Of a DNA stretch of 55,000 nucleotides, positions 46,012 to 55,000 are shown piece after piece. Below the pieces are notes generated by a model that saw nothing but the letters and a program-made list of their open reading frames with translations, was not told the origin of the DNA and ran no database searches. The number at the start of each line of letters is the position of its first letter. The stretch's first letter is position 1. This DNA is from Adiantum capillus-veneris (lineage: Eukaryota; Streptophyta; Polypodiopsida; Polypodiales; Pteridaceae), in assembly GCA_014529385.2 (NCBI GenBank), contig CM043964.1, forward strand, positions 107,624,587 to 107,679,586. Reading direction: 5' to 3'. Both the position numbers and the translations under genes were made by a program.

Positions 46012-46754
46012 TTTCTCACAAGCATGATGAGTTCCATGAAGATGATGTGATTGTTCACAAGGATGATGTGTTAGTGGATGCTTTTTCTAGCGAAGCTAAC
46101 CTCGTTGTAGATTCGATCAATCACGAAGAACCGATCTTGGCTTTCGAGTCGAGGTCCAAAGAATCCCCACGGGACGATTCGATCATTCAAGAAGAACCGA
46201 TCTTGGCTCTTGAGCCTAGGTCCAAAGAACCCTCACAGGAAGTATTATGTGTTCGCATGATTGATACGCACGCATTGTTTGAGTGTTTCATTCGTGATCG
46301 TTTCCTGTATTTTAGTCAGCGTCTTTATGTGATCCCTTTTACTAGGCATGACATATTGTACGTTGAGCACGTTTCAATCATGAATGAGCACAAATGTATG
46401 CGGATTTTTCATGAAAAGCTGAAAAGTATGCATTCACGGAAGTCACATTCCATGTCTCTTCCTTGGCATGAGACATTCGTAGAAAGAGCACAAGAAACTA
46501 TGAGCACCAAGCACGGGCATTTCCGCTATGAATTGCCACAATTGATTCCTCTAGATCATAAGAGAAAGATTCGATCTCATTGTTTGCGTGTATGTGGTGA
46601 ACGGTTTGGCATTCCACCTATTTGTTCATCTACATTGCATGCACAGTCTTTGAGGAAGACAAGAATTTTTTCCACTCACTTTACATGGAATAGGTATGTT
46701 CATGGTTTTGTGTTGGAAATGGTTTCAGGAATTTTCAGCCATAGAGATTCTTGA
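45966..46754 (+). CDS. Element D tail protein
   Basis: Frame opens MDDTDKHDDLHDQDVISHKH, then SEANLVVDSINHEEPILAFE, ALEPRSKEPSQEVLCVRMID, FECFIRDRFLYFSQRLYVIP and RHDILYVEHVSIMNEHKCMR, ending FSHRDS. It matches C's 41334-42053 over its length. The function is unknown. Met and His are frequent, and no RT or integrase signature is present. Confidence 0.5.
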   Translation: MDDTDKHDDLHDQDVISHKHDEFHEDDVIVHKDDVLVDAFSSEANLVVDSINHEEPILAFESRSKESPRDDSIIQEEPILALEPRSKEPSQEVLCVRMIDTHALFECFIRDRFLYFSQRLYVIPFTRHDILYVEHVSIMNEHKCMRIFHEKLKSMHSRKSHSMSLPWHETFVERAQETMSTKHGHFRYELPQLIPLDHKRKIRSHCLRVCGERFGIPPICSSTLHAQSLRKTRIFSTHFTWNRYVHGFVLEMVSGIFSHRDS

Positions 46755-46975
46755 AGAAGAAAGAAGCATGACTCTCGACGAAGTTGAAACATTGAAGGAG
46801 CCATAGAAGACTTTGTATCGCTTTCGGCGCGGCCCAAAGAAGCAAGCATTGCAGACCTTTATGAAGTTCAAGTATCACACAACCCACACACCAGAGTGGG
46901 CCGGCGTAGAGTCCCTTCCAAGATTTCGGATGCTATTGGCAATCTCCCTCGACGCCATACAGTTCGGTACCAGTA
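46744..46975 (+). pseudogene. Chromodomain-like segment, element D
   Basis: ILEEERSMTLDEVETLKEP, then a TAG at 46804 where copy C has CAG, then KTLYRFRRGPKKQALQTFMK and TPEWAGVESLPRFRM. It is homologous to C's 41286-41071. Confidence 0.45.
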
Positions 46976-46997
46976 CCTCACTTTGAAAAGGAGGGGA

Positions 46998-48165
46998 TGT
47001 CACGTGACACATCCAACCCTATTTGTCCGTGGACAAGCTACAGCACGACAAGGGTTCAGTCAGTCCAGTCAGTCTAGATTTAGAAGTGATCTGGCACTTT
47101 TGTGAGTCTGTTCGCAGACCATGCATGACCAGATACTTAGATTAGATGCATATCCTCTGGTTGCACACAGCATGATCATAAGCATTCCCATCAGAATCCT
47201 TCAGGGGAATTTTCCAATGCATTTAGCCTATTTTATCTATTTTTGACATTTTTCACTTACTATTTTTAAGTGACTTTTGTTGGAAAGTAGGTAGGGCAAT
47301 TTTGCTACGTTTGTATATAAGCAAACTAGAGCTAGCACTATTTGGCAGAAGAGGCACCATGAGCCAAGCTCAGCAGGCAACTTCTCAGCAAGACCAAGCC
47401 TTGGTGGATTCCCTCCAAGCAGCAGATCCCCCCCATCCTAGCGTTTCTTCATCAGCATTGCCTGGCGCTTTTGCACCAGCACACCATCGCCATACCCCCC
47501 AGTGCCGCATCAGTTGTCATGGCCAAAAGACCACAAGAGCTAGCGTTTTCGCAAGGACCAACATACCTGGCGTTTTTGGACCTCAGCACATGCAGAATTT
47601 CAGTGATTTTCAGCAATAGAAGAGTAGCAGATTCAGCCCATAAAGAAGCAAGAGATTCAGCCGGAAGGACCCTCAGATTTCAGCCTTAAGAACCTCAGTT
47701 TTCAGCCCTTATCAGCCCTAAACCTGCTGATTTTCAGCGACAGACCCACAAAACAGTTCCAAAATCATCGTTTTTGGACTAGCCGCAGATTTCAGTCCAT
47801 AGCGTTTTTGGACAATAGATACAAGATTGCAGATGTCAGCCCTTAGGACAGTGTCGTCATCGCCGACATAGCCTAGACTTGCATCAGTCACATGCATTTA
47901 GTTTATACCAGTTTGTGCAATCATAAGTAGACCACTCTCGCCAACGAGAGTGGGGCCTTCGGAGGAGGGTTTTATCTCTCTTCTCTCTCTATCTCTCCGT
48001 CTCATACACTTGCATGCACAGTGTCCATTCACTTTGTTAAGATCATAGCATTCTCTCATTAAGAACGGAAGGCTCTATCTTCCATAAGAACAAAAGGAAC
48101 CTTGAGCACAGTTCGGAGCACTCATCTTGAGCAAATCGCAAACATTCATTCCGCTGCACCTAGCA
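46998..48165 (+). mobile_element. Element D, 3' LTR (1,168 bp)
   Basis: It begins TGTCACGTGACACATCC right after the purine tract and ends GCTGCACCTAGCA. GGTGA follows at 48166-48170, identical to 43740-43744. It differs from the 5' LTR by scattered substitutions and small deletions, so the insertion is not very recent. Confidence 0.93.
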
Positions 48166-48170
48166 GGTGA

Positions 48171-48607
48171 GGGATGGTTTTGGCTTGGAGGAAAATCCAC
48201 CAAGTGAGTTCTTGCTGAGAAGTTGCCTGTTGAGCGGTGAAGCTCCTGCTGCCTCTTCTGCTAATTAGTGCTAGTTTAGGTTTGCTTATATACAAACTTA
48301 CTCAATTTGCCCTACCTACTTTTCAACAAAAGTCACTTAAAAATAATAAGTGAAAAATGTCAAAAATAGGTAAAATAGGATAAATGCACTGGAAAATTCC
48401 CCTGATGGATTGTGATGGGAATGCTTATAATCATGCTGTGTGCAGCCAGAGGATATACATCTACACTCAGTGGCTGGGCATGCACGGTCTACGAATACTC
48501 ACAAAAGTGCCATATCACTTCCTATTCTAGACTGACTTGACTGAAATGAACCCTGGTCATGCTGTAGCTTGTCCACGGACACATAGGGTTGGATGTGTCA
48601 CGTGACA
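48171..48607 (-). mobile_element. Element C 5' LTR, distal part (U3)
   Basis: It continues C's LTR after the nested D insertion and ends at TGTCACGTGACA (48596-48607), the LTR outer terminus. The next bases are AAGCA. No matching duplication could be tested, because C's other end is joined to B. Confidence 0.9.
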
Positions 48608-49198
48608 AAGCATCCCTCACCGACACAGTCTTGGCAGTCAAAAAGGAAACATACGAGACAACACAAAATCACAGAGAAGCTTGATGTCGAAATACAAGTT
48701 GTCTTTCACGAATTCCAATTGCAAGAATCTCTTGGCCTCAAGGTCAGGATCAGAGGACTCCATTCACCATTCACCATGGTGTACCCACGAGGACACCCTT
48801 GAAGAAGCAATCACAAAGCTTAATGATATTCTTCAACCACTGAACATCAAGCCCGAATCCATCTCTTGGATCAATGACACACATCGACTTGTGCCACCTA
48901 AGCATTGTATCTTCACTCTCAACGACAAAGAAGAACGGATGAAGCTGCTACACGAATCCCGCCTCCTCAAGGGGAGAAACCTTTGGATCGTTGAAGAATT
49001 GATATACATCAACTCAAGGCTAAAGCAAGTGAACTCAAGAAGATGCATGAAGCCCGCAAACGAGGTAAATGGGGCTTGGGCAGTCTACCGAGATGGTAAA
49101 GCCATCATCCAAGAGTTTTGAACTCCTCTTAGCTGACGTGTATCCGACACCTTCACTCAAAAACCATTGTAATGCTCTATTTTTGATCCCCTAGGTCA

Positions 49199-49230
<32 letters not shown>
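48608..49230 (+). pseudogene. LINE ORF1-type C-terminal fragment with CT tail
   Basis: Readings EEAITKLNDILQPLNIKPES, KEERMKLLHESRLLKGRN and AWAVYRDGKAIIQEF are typical of the RRM-like and C-terminal part of LINE ORF1 proteins. Between them a neighbouring frame reads KASELKKMHEARKRGKWG, so one frameshift is present. A short 3' UTR containing CCCCTAGGTCAT and a CT tail (about 49199-49224) follow with no ORF2 between. It may be an ORF1-only derivative or a deletion product. Confidence 0.6.
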
Positions 49231-49231
<1 letters not shown>

Positions 49232-49259
49232 TCTCTTCTCCTCTCTCCGAAGTGTTCCC

Positions 49260-49562
49260 TTGTCACCACACCTCCGTTGCACTTTGATATGGTATTTAAG
49301 CCAATGGGAGCATAGGCTTGACTATGTGAGCCTAGTGGATCCAAAGCACGAGGGGCTATGTGAGGTTGCATTTTTCAACCAACAGAAGAGCGCCTTGTGG
49401 CTGCATTTGCATCGCAAAGAAGACTGCCAAATCTGCATTTTTGCATTGGGAGGGGGCTGCTTTGTTCAATCTTGTCACAAAGAACCCTTGCATAGCTGCT
49501 ATCTTCAACGGGTCGACAACCAAGTGCTATTGATTTTCAACCTCAAGTTGGATAAAACATGA
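49260..49562 (+). pseudogene. Unrecognised 100-codon ORF
   Basis: MSPHLRCTLIWYLSQWEHRL opens the frame, and VQSCHKEPLHSCYLQRVDNQ follows a Cys/His-rich stretch. No family is recognised. Neighbours are retroelement debris, and coding status is doubtful. Confidence 0.2.
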
Positions 49563-49851
49563 CTATTTTGAAGACCAAAAGGTTATTCAAGTGGCACGGT
49601 TCATGCTCGATACCTTTGCAAATTTTCAACCATCGAGCAGAAGACTTGTGTGCAACAAAGGGGGACTGATTTTGGACCAATTTCAATCGGTGTACCTGCC
49701 CTTGCCGAGTAGAGGAGGTTGCTTGCAACCTTGATGCCTATGGAGGATTGCTTTGCGACCTTGGAGTGTCTCGACAATGGCACCGAAAAAGAAGAATGTT
49801 GCGGAGAGTCCTCATGAGGGGGACATAGAAGAAGAAGCTTAAGTAGATATA

Positions 49852-50283
49852 GTGAATGATGCTTTGGAGCATTTGTGGAATTGCTTGAGAGGAAGTTTCC
49901 GATGTTCAACCAACTACCAAGACTGGAAGGTGATTATAGAGTCAGTATTGGAGACCTGCGGTCTTATCTTGATGGTGCACAATAAGATTGAGCCGTCAAA
50001 GGCTCCTACACACGAGTCAAAGGCTCCTACACACGAGTCTCTGGAGTTGGAGAAGCTCACAGAGCTTCAACATGCTTGGGATCGGCTAAATACAAGGATC
50101 CTGTCTTTTATCATTCTCAATTATACGCGTGAGGTACTTGGACATGTTCCGAGCATGCCTAATGTTCGAGAGATCTTGAACTACATGGAAAACATTTACA
50201 ATAGGATGACGTCTATGAAGAGAGCTCAAATGGAGTCATGCTTTGGACCCACAATAGTCGAAGTCCATGAAGGTTCACATTAA
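49852..50283 (+). pseudogene. Copia-type gag (UBN2-like) fragment
   Basis: A 143-codon frame includes FRCSTNYQDWKVIIESVLET, WDRLNTRILSFIILNYTREV and ILNYMENIYNRMTSMKRAQM, the pattern of the gag-polypeptide of Copia elements (W-x-x-x-x-x-x-IL-x-x-I...YMENIY). A 15-base unit encoding SKAPTHE is duplicated in the middle. No pol or LTR was identified around it. Confidence 0.6.
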
Positions 50284-51250
50284 GAAGATGCAAGAATCAT
50301 CTCTTCTAAAGATATGGCTATAATCTAGATGATGCATTTTACCGAGTTCAATGCATTCTATTCAATCTTGATTACTTCAGAGAGGATCAATGATTTGACA
50401 TGGGAGGAGCTTGTTCCCATGGTTTCGGATCAAGAGGATCCGTTACAGAGGTCTTGATATAGAGGGGGCAATTCCACTAAGCATGGCTAACCGAGACGTA
50501 GTTCCCATATCTAGGTTGCATTTACCATGCTTTGTGCATCTACATGACTCCTTAGAGACTCGCCTTGATACCAAGATTTGCATGGTCATACTCACAAAAA
50601 TCCTCCATTGATGTCTCCCTAGAAAATTAGTAACTAGGATAAAATTGTTGTTGAAAGTTCTTTGATACACGATATGAGAGCAAGCACGGTGAGAGACCCT
50701 AGCCTCCATAATACTTGGCATGGATTCTTTTCTATGTGCTACTTGAGTATGAATGAGCTCTTCTTCCTTCAAGGTGTGCCAACGTAAGAGAAATCATGAG
50801 GGGATGAATTCCAATTCCATTGTGGGTCATCTTCTTTTTCTCCAAATCAACGAACTTCAATATAAATAGTCACTTTCCATCTACGGTGCATACACTCAAA
50901 GATCAAAATTTCTTTCTCTCCTCTTTTTCGAATGAAGTATTTAGGGTTCATGAGTTTGTTCTCTCCATGTGATTTCAACTCTTTCCCAAAATACCCTTGT
51001 ATATATTTTCGTTGGATCTTCAAGATTTTCTAATCTTTATTCTTGTTTGACAATTGAGATCGGTTTTTGAGTGCTTAGCATGTAATTTTTGCAAATTACC
51101 TCGCAAAAAAAAGGCACTTATCTCTAAAAATAGTGAAGGAATTCATCTCCAAAACCTACATAACCAACTCAAATTTTAGTTTTAGCATCCTATATGGTAG
51201 ACAATCGCTCTACTTATGAAAAGCTACAAAATTTGTTGTTTTTGGAGAAA
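50284..51250. other. No gene identified
   Basis: AT-rich sequence without a recognisable domain. It is possibly the remainder of the decayed Copia-like element. Confidence 0.5.
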
Positions 51251-51255
51251 TTTAC

Positions 51256-51412
51256 TCTCACAACCAAGGGCATTTTGGGAATTTTGGAAAATTTGAAGGA
51301 CATGTTGGGAATTTATGACAAATTATGGGAGTACTTTGGGAATTTTTGAAATTTGAGGGGTATTTTGGGAATTTCCACAAATTAGAGGGGTACTTTGGTA
51401 ATTTCCCCAATA
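51256..51412. repeat. Degenerate 30-40 bp minisatellite (GGGTACTTTGGGAATTT)
   Basis: Four or five units with the core TTTTGGGAATTT, separated by A/T-rich variable parts such as GAAATTTGAGG. Confidence 0.75.
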
Positions 51413-51427
51413 AAAAATGATACAAAC

Positions 51428-51431
<4 letters not shown>

Positions 51432-51490
<59 letters not shown>
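51432..51490. repeat. (GA)n microsatellite
   Basis: A pure GA run after TGTGTGA. Confidence 0.97.
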
Positions 51491-51492
<2 letters not shown>

Positions 51493-51597
51493 ATGAAGCT
51501 ATTAGGTCAAGACTTCCACTTTGGGATGTATCAATTTGTACATGGAGAATACAAATGGCTGCCAACAATGGGCAACATGTGAACCCAGGTGATCAAG

Positions 51598-51736
51598 CTG
51601 AGACCATAGTGGTATGACTGCTGGCCCAAACCTCCAAAAGTGGAGGAGACACCTTTTGTACAAAATCTGAGAACATAGTGGTAGGGCTGATGGCCCAAAC
51701 CTCCAAAAATGGAGGAGACACCTTATGTACAAATTG
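51598..51736. repeat. Tandem duplication, period 69 bp
   Basis: Two units, each running from CTGAGAxCATAGTGGTA to GGAGGAGACACCTT and TGTACAAA, with few mismatches. Confidence 0.88.
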
Positions 51737-51739
51737 TTC

Positions 51740-52490
51740 ATCATTATATGTATTACACCTGACTATACACAGCCCACTTTTTTAATTCGGCATGAGCTCA
51801 TCTGGCTATAGCAAAATAATCCTTTTACTTGTAAGCACACTAACATACAACATTCACTTTAGAAGTCTTTTAATGTCACACCCATTTTTTGTACACAATT
51901 CCCGCAGGCCTCGATCAATCTTATGATTTCTCAACGTGACACTTCGATATAATCAATAGCTCCTTGCAGATTCCTGTCATACTTGCCTCAGGACCATACA
52001 CTTGCAATCAAGACAAACCAAAAAATCCCATAAACAGCATGTTGTGAGCCAAGTTCAACTTAAACTCAAAATATCCCCCCCCCCCCCCCCCCCAAAAAAA
52101 AAAAAAAAAAACCGAAGGAAAAACATAGGTGCTAGTTAAAGCCCAATGGCTATTTTTAAAGGGTCTTCAGGATCATTTTCCTATTTTATAAAACTCAATT
52201 GTCCAAAGATTAGCCCATCACTTCCAAATTTATGTGATTTTGGAAGATAAATTCGCCACATGTACACTATAAAGTGCCTTCTTTTTCAAAATTTTCAAAA
52301 GATTCGCCCCAAATCCCATATTTATAGGTTCACATACATGAAAAATTCGCCAACCCATCTACATATACAAACTCTGGATCCCCGCCACCCATCCCAAAAA
52401 AAAAAAAAAAAAGGAAAAGGATTAATATTGGCATACGAATTTCTTCTGAAAAAAATACTAATATGTAAGTAGTGTGTCGAAATATTTAGT
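51740..52490. other. AT-rich spacer with homopolymers, no gene
   Basis: It contains a C homopolymer (about 17-20) directly followed by about 18 A (52075-52110), and another A run near 52398. No coding or RNA gene was seen. Confidence 0.6.
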
Positions 52491-52800
52491 GTATCAACAC
52501 CTCGATTGGTACATGAATCTCTTCACTCAAAGCTCGCATCTTTGCTAGGCCCTGCTCCCAGTTTCGGTCCTCCTCTTCGGACGTAAACCCGCATGTTTGC
52601 TTCCCTTAGCTGGCTTTGCTAAAAAAACATTTACACAGAAAAAAAAAGGAACCTTTATTATGCTATATAAATAAACTAGCATCACATGAATACTTGTATT
52701 TGGCTTCTCTTTACCTTTTCTCTCATGGCTCTGATTATACCACTAAATGTAGCAGCCACATCTATGAAATTTGCAATACCTCCACCTACAATGAGCGCTC

Positions 52801-52853
52801 TTGATCACATTATATAGAATTAATAGAAAGGCCTTACTTGGTTCAAGGAAAAA
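52801..52853. repeat. 53-bp direct repeat, left copy
   Basis: TTGATCACATTATATAGAAT through GGTTCAAGGAAAAA is identical base for base to 54058-54110. It adjoins the ACLA exon remnant beginning near 52798. Confidence 0.95.
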
Positions 52854-54057
52854 CATAAAACCAGAGTAGAAAAAAACCCCACAGATGTGCAACACTCAAG
52901 AATATTTCTTTGAAATTTCATTACTACCTTTAAGATGATACAACTAGCGCCAAGAATTAGGAAAGATCTCACCATCATATTGGAAGTAGTGAATTCAAGG
53001 CATGCATAAGAGAAAAGGATCCCCTGCTTACGTGTCACCATCACCAAACATAAAAACATGAGAATGTTAGTAAGTATTGGGGGAAGACATGTGTCATCAG
53101 AAATCCATTCATGTCATAGATGTCACCCTAATGCAATTACTCTAAAAAAACACAACTTAAAATCTATGAGAGGAGTTGTCCATGGTTTCTTGAGGATGCC
53201 AAATGCAATCAAGATGCTCAGCTTGGTGCTTGTATTTTCTCTCTTGGATATGAGCTAGGGGAGTACACTTTACATAGGGGTGTATGTGTGTGCTTTTCTC
53301 CAAAAAGGAAGTTACAAGAGAATTACTTTTAAAAGGTATGGTGGGGGTCTCTTGTGTAAGAAGGGGGGCCAAATGGAAGAAAAAAAATCACAGGATGCAT
53401 GAGTGGAGGGAGTGGAGGGTGTTTGTTTGTAAGATGCTCCCTATTATTTTATTTCGAGAGTATCCTGTAGGGAGTTATCCCCTACCTTTGTCCTTTTCTT
53501 AAAAGCTCTAGTCATGATTTCCCAAGGTATCACTTAGTATAAGGGAGAGGGAGATATCCACCTCCACCCTCACTAGGGTACATATTGATCCCTTAAAAAT
53601 TGGGGGGCACTAGGCCCCCCATTGGGGTCCTAGTACCTTCCTATTTTAAGTAAATCAAGCACGGTAGTGGGGTCATAGGTATGTGACGATGATGTGCAAT
53701 CTTGTAGGAAATTCCTCACAAGTCTCCATAATTTGGCACGTTCAAAGTCATTAACACAAAAGGCTTGTAGCAAGTTTTGGAGGTCTTTAGAGGCTTCCAG
53801 ACGGAGAGTGTTGCAAAATAGAACGGGTTTGATTTGTGATTTGATGACTTTGTGTGTCCATTCTAAGGGTCTGTTGTTTGTTGGATCTTTTGATAATTTG
53901 AATGGGGGGATGTGGGAGTTGATCCTCCTTCTTTGCCAAGTATTTGATGGTCGGTTGTTAGAGATGATAAGCTTCAGATTAAGAAATTTGGTTGTGATCC
54001 CTTCTTCTTTTTCCACTTTTAGACATTTTGGTTAGATCTGTGATTGGCTGTAGCACA
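52854..54057. mobile_element. 1.2-kb insert between 53-bp direct repeats in the ACLA pseudogene
   Basis: It lies between two identical 53-bp copies and separates the 5' and 3' ACLA remnants. One minus-strand frame (54016-53630) reads WTHKVIKSQIKPVLFCNTLR and NDFERAKLWRLVRNFLQDC, with the opposite strand also open; neither is recognised. No terminal inverted repeat, LTR, poly(A) or CT tail was seen at its edges, so the class of insertion is unknown. Confidence 0.5.
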
Positions 54058-54110
54058 TTGATCACATTATATAGAATTAATAGAAAGGCCTTACTTGGTT
54101 CAAGGAAAAA
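54058..54110. repeat. 53-bp direct repeat, right copy
   Basis: Identical to 52801-52853. It lies just downstream (in the ACLA direction) of the WGNIEFP exon remnant. Confidence 0.95.
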
Positions 54111-54526
54111 TTGCACAAAAATCAAGTTGAGCTTGAGAAAAGCAGAGGAAATTCAATATTACCCCATCTGCACAAGATGATAAAAGGAGCAAATTAGTGG
54201 GCTGAGAGCCTCAAGTTTTTTTTTTCCCCAAACAAATAGATTTTCCTTTTGGAAATTTTTGAATGTTGCTGTGTCATCCAACTCTCCTCGCATATCCAAT
54301 GGAAGCAGCTCACCATCTATGAGGGTAAATGGGTTCATTTCCAAAAAAGTGAAATCCAAATCTGAGAACCAAGAAACCAATCAGCTTAATTGCAATCATT
54401 TTGGAATCTTAGAATAGCTAATTTCACTAAATTGTCACACATTCAATGTCTTGGGCTCATGGGCCATGCGGCCTGCTATGCTTGTCCGGCCCAGCCAACA
54501 ACCACACACAACCCCCCCCCCCCCTC

Positions 54527-54530
<4 letters not shown>

Positions 54531-54574
<44 letters not shown>
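54531..54574. repeat. (CT)n microsatellite
   Basis: A CT run directly before the SINE. Confidence 0.97.
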
Positions 54575-54575
<1 letters not shown>

Positions 54576-54578
<3 letters not shown>

Positions 54579-54717
54579 CAAGTGTGGTAGATTGGTTATG
54601 ACATTTCCCTCTTGAATAAGAGGCCTTGAGTTCAACCCTCCTCGTTGGCTAGATCTTTAAGATCTCTTGGGATAGTTTCCTACTACGTTAAAACTCTCTT
54701 CTTCTTCTTCTTCTTCT

Positions 54718-54722
<5 letters not shown>
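54576..54722 (+). mobile_element. tRNA-derived SINE with CTT tail
   Basis: A box A-like TAGATTGGTTA lies at about 54589-54599 and a box B-like GAGTTCAACCC at 54628-54638, separated as in a tRNA gene. Between them CCTCTTGAATAAGAGG can form an anticodon-like stem-loop. A non-tRNA body follows (AGATCTTTAAGATCTCTTGGG, with its partial copy at 21001-21080), then a (CTT)n tail. It is too diverged to be a working tRNA gene. Confidence 0.75.

Positions 54723-54788
<66 letters not shown>
54723..54788. repeat. (CT)n microsatellite
   Basis: A pure CT run between the SINE and the inverted LINE fragment. Confidence 0.97.
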
Positions 54789-54793
<5 letters not shown>

Positions 54794-55000
54794 CAATCTG
54801 CAGCTAGTGAGACGATGTGCGTAACTGGCCAATAGCACATCGCATCCCATGAGACAAGTGGGTATCCATGTATCTTGGTCTCGTCACAAAACCATCTTCC
54901 GTGAGCTCGAGAAGGTGGTCTCTGTAGAAAGCCATCTTCGTGCCCAATTCTTGTGCTGGTTGTATCCATGTCCTCCTGGTGTCTAGCTGGGTCAGGTCTT
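54789..55000 (-). pseudogene. LINE ORF2 fragment, runs off the window
   Basis: The minus strand reads DLTQLDTRRTWIQPAQELG, GTKMAFYRDHLLELTEDGF and MDTHLSHGMRCAIGQLRTSS, homologous to the ORF2 C-terminal region at about 26380-26580. TAG at 54804-54806 replaces the Gln codon found in the other copy. Homology ends at the microsatellite, so the 3' part is lost. The 5' part continues beyond the window. Confidence 0.88.

Larger units (their letters stand above)
44982..46997 (+). mobile_element. Element D internal region
   Basis: Primer site, leader, gag N-terminal coiled coil (45424-45825), acidic repeat (about 45829-46060), tail domain (to 46754), chromodomain-like end (46744-46975) and the purine tract AAAAGGAGGGGA (46986-46997). 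It has the same deletion structure as C: no capsid, protease, RT or integrase. Confidence 0.88.
43740..48170 (+). mobile_element. Element D, complete non-autonomous LTR retrotransposon with target duplication
   Basis: The complete unit is LTR, primer site, internal region, purine tract, LTR, with a perfect 5-bp target duplication GGTGA at both edges. It is nested in the 5' LTR of element C in the opposite orientation. The element proper is 43745-48165 (4,421 bp); the coordinates given here include the duplications. Confidence 0.93.
52498..54361 (-). pseudogene. ATP-citrate lyase subunit A (ACLA) pseudogene, interrupted
   Basis: Four exon remnants in the right order on the minus strand: 54361 to about 54248 ([18 protein letters not shown], then [17 protein letters not shown]), 54167 to about 54130 ([10 protein letters not shown]), about 52798-52715 ([19 protein letters not shown], then GIIRAMREK and a GT donor), and 52618-52498 (QLREANMRVYVRRGG, a frameshift, then GLAKMRALSEEIHVPIEV). 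Exon edges match normal acceptors. The donor after the first remnant reads GG instead of GT. The N-terminus, about 95 central residues, and the C-terminal part after VPIEV are missing. The intact enzyme makes cytosolic acetyl-CoA from citrate, CoA and ATP. Identification is strong; function is lost. Confidence 0.85.

Noticed and set aside
48171-48607. A separate solo LTR
   Set aside because: It is the distal part of element C's 5' LTR, displaced by the nested element D. The GGTGA duplication shows the split.
52819-53059. Minus-strand ORF next to the ACLA exon as an ACLA exon
   Set aside because: The translation has no resemblance to the expected ACLA residues, and it lies within the insert between the 53-bp repeats.
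54576-54640. A functional tRNA gene
   Set aside because: Box motifs are present but the acceptor and D stems do not pair convincingly, and the sequence continues into a SINE body and tail.

Overview
The window looks like a nuclear chromosome segment from a land plant with a large, repeat-rich genome. The evidence is plant-style spliced genes with GT-AG introns, a remnant of the two-subunit-type ATP-citrate lyase A gene, Ty1/Copia and Ty3/gypsy elements primed by initiator-Met or Asp-like tRNA sites, a LINE, a tRNA-derived SINE, and long AT and CT microsatellites. No rRNA, intact tRNA gene or CRISPR array was seen. I cannot name the species; a non-seed plant such as a fern is a guess.

Layout. 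1-1350: palindrome-rich minisatellite, then an (AT)n block. 1351-8805: a large inverted duplication with arms of about 2.1 and 2.0 kb. Each arm carries the same unrecognised coding segment, pointing outward. The 3.3-kb spacer between the arms holds the best candidate for an intact host gene: six exons on the minus strand encoding a 239-residue, probably organelle-targeted protein of unknown family. 8826-14633: decayed minus-strand LTR element that shows gag but no pol. 15068-20690: plus-strand gypsy-type element with a Tat/Athila-like primer site, an extra ORF before gag, and no pol. 20690-27250: a 5'-truncated LINE tail, a SINE fragment, a GC-rich minisatellite and a near full-length but mutated LINE. 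27265-32597: degenerate Copia element. 32598-33633: 3' end of another LTR element.

33634-48607: four copies (A-D) of one LTR family with gag and protease or only parts of these, and no reverse transcriptase. Its LTRs begin with a palindromic G-box sequence, TGTCACGTGACA. A (+) and B (-) converge as a giant inverted repeat, with a 59-bp templated filler at the junction. C and B share an LTR. D is a complete 4.4-kb nested insertion in C's LTR, with the perfect target duplication GGTGA.

48608-55000: LINE ORF1 and Copia gag remnants, minisatellites, a broken ATP-citrate lyase A pseudogene interrupted by a 1.2-kb insert between perfect 53-bp direct repeats, a SINE, and a LINE fragment running off the end.

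No working pathway is visible. Apart from the six-exon gene, and possibly the inverted-duplication gene, the window records nested transposition, inverted rearrangement and probable methylation-driven decay. Coordinates of repeats and element ends are read by eye and may be off by a few bases unless described as exact.
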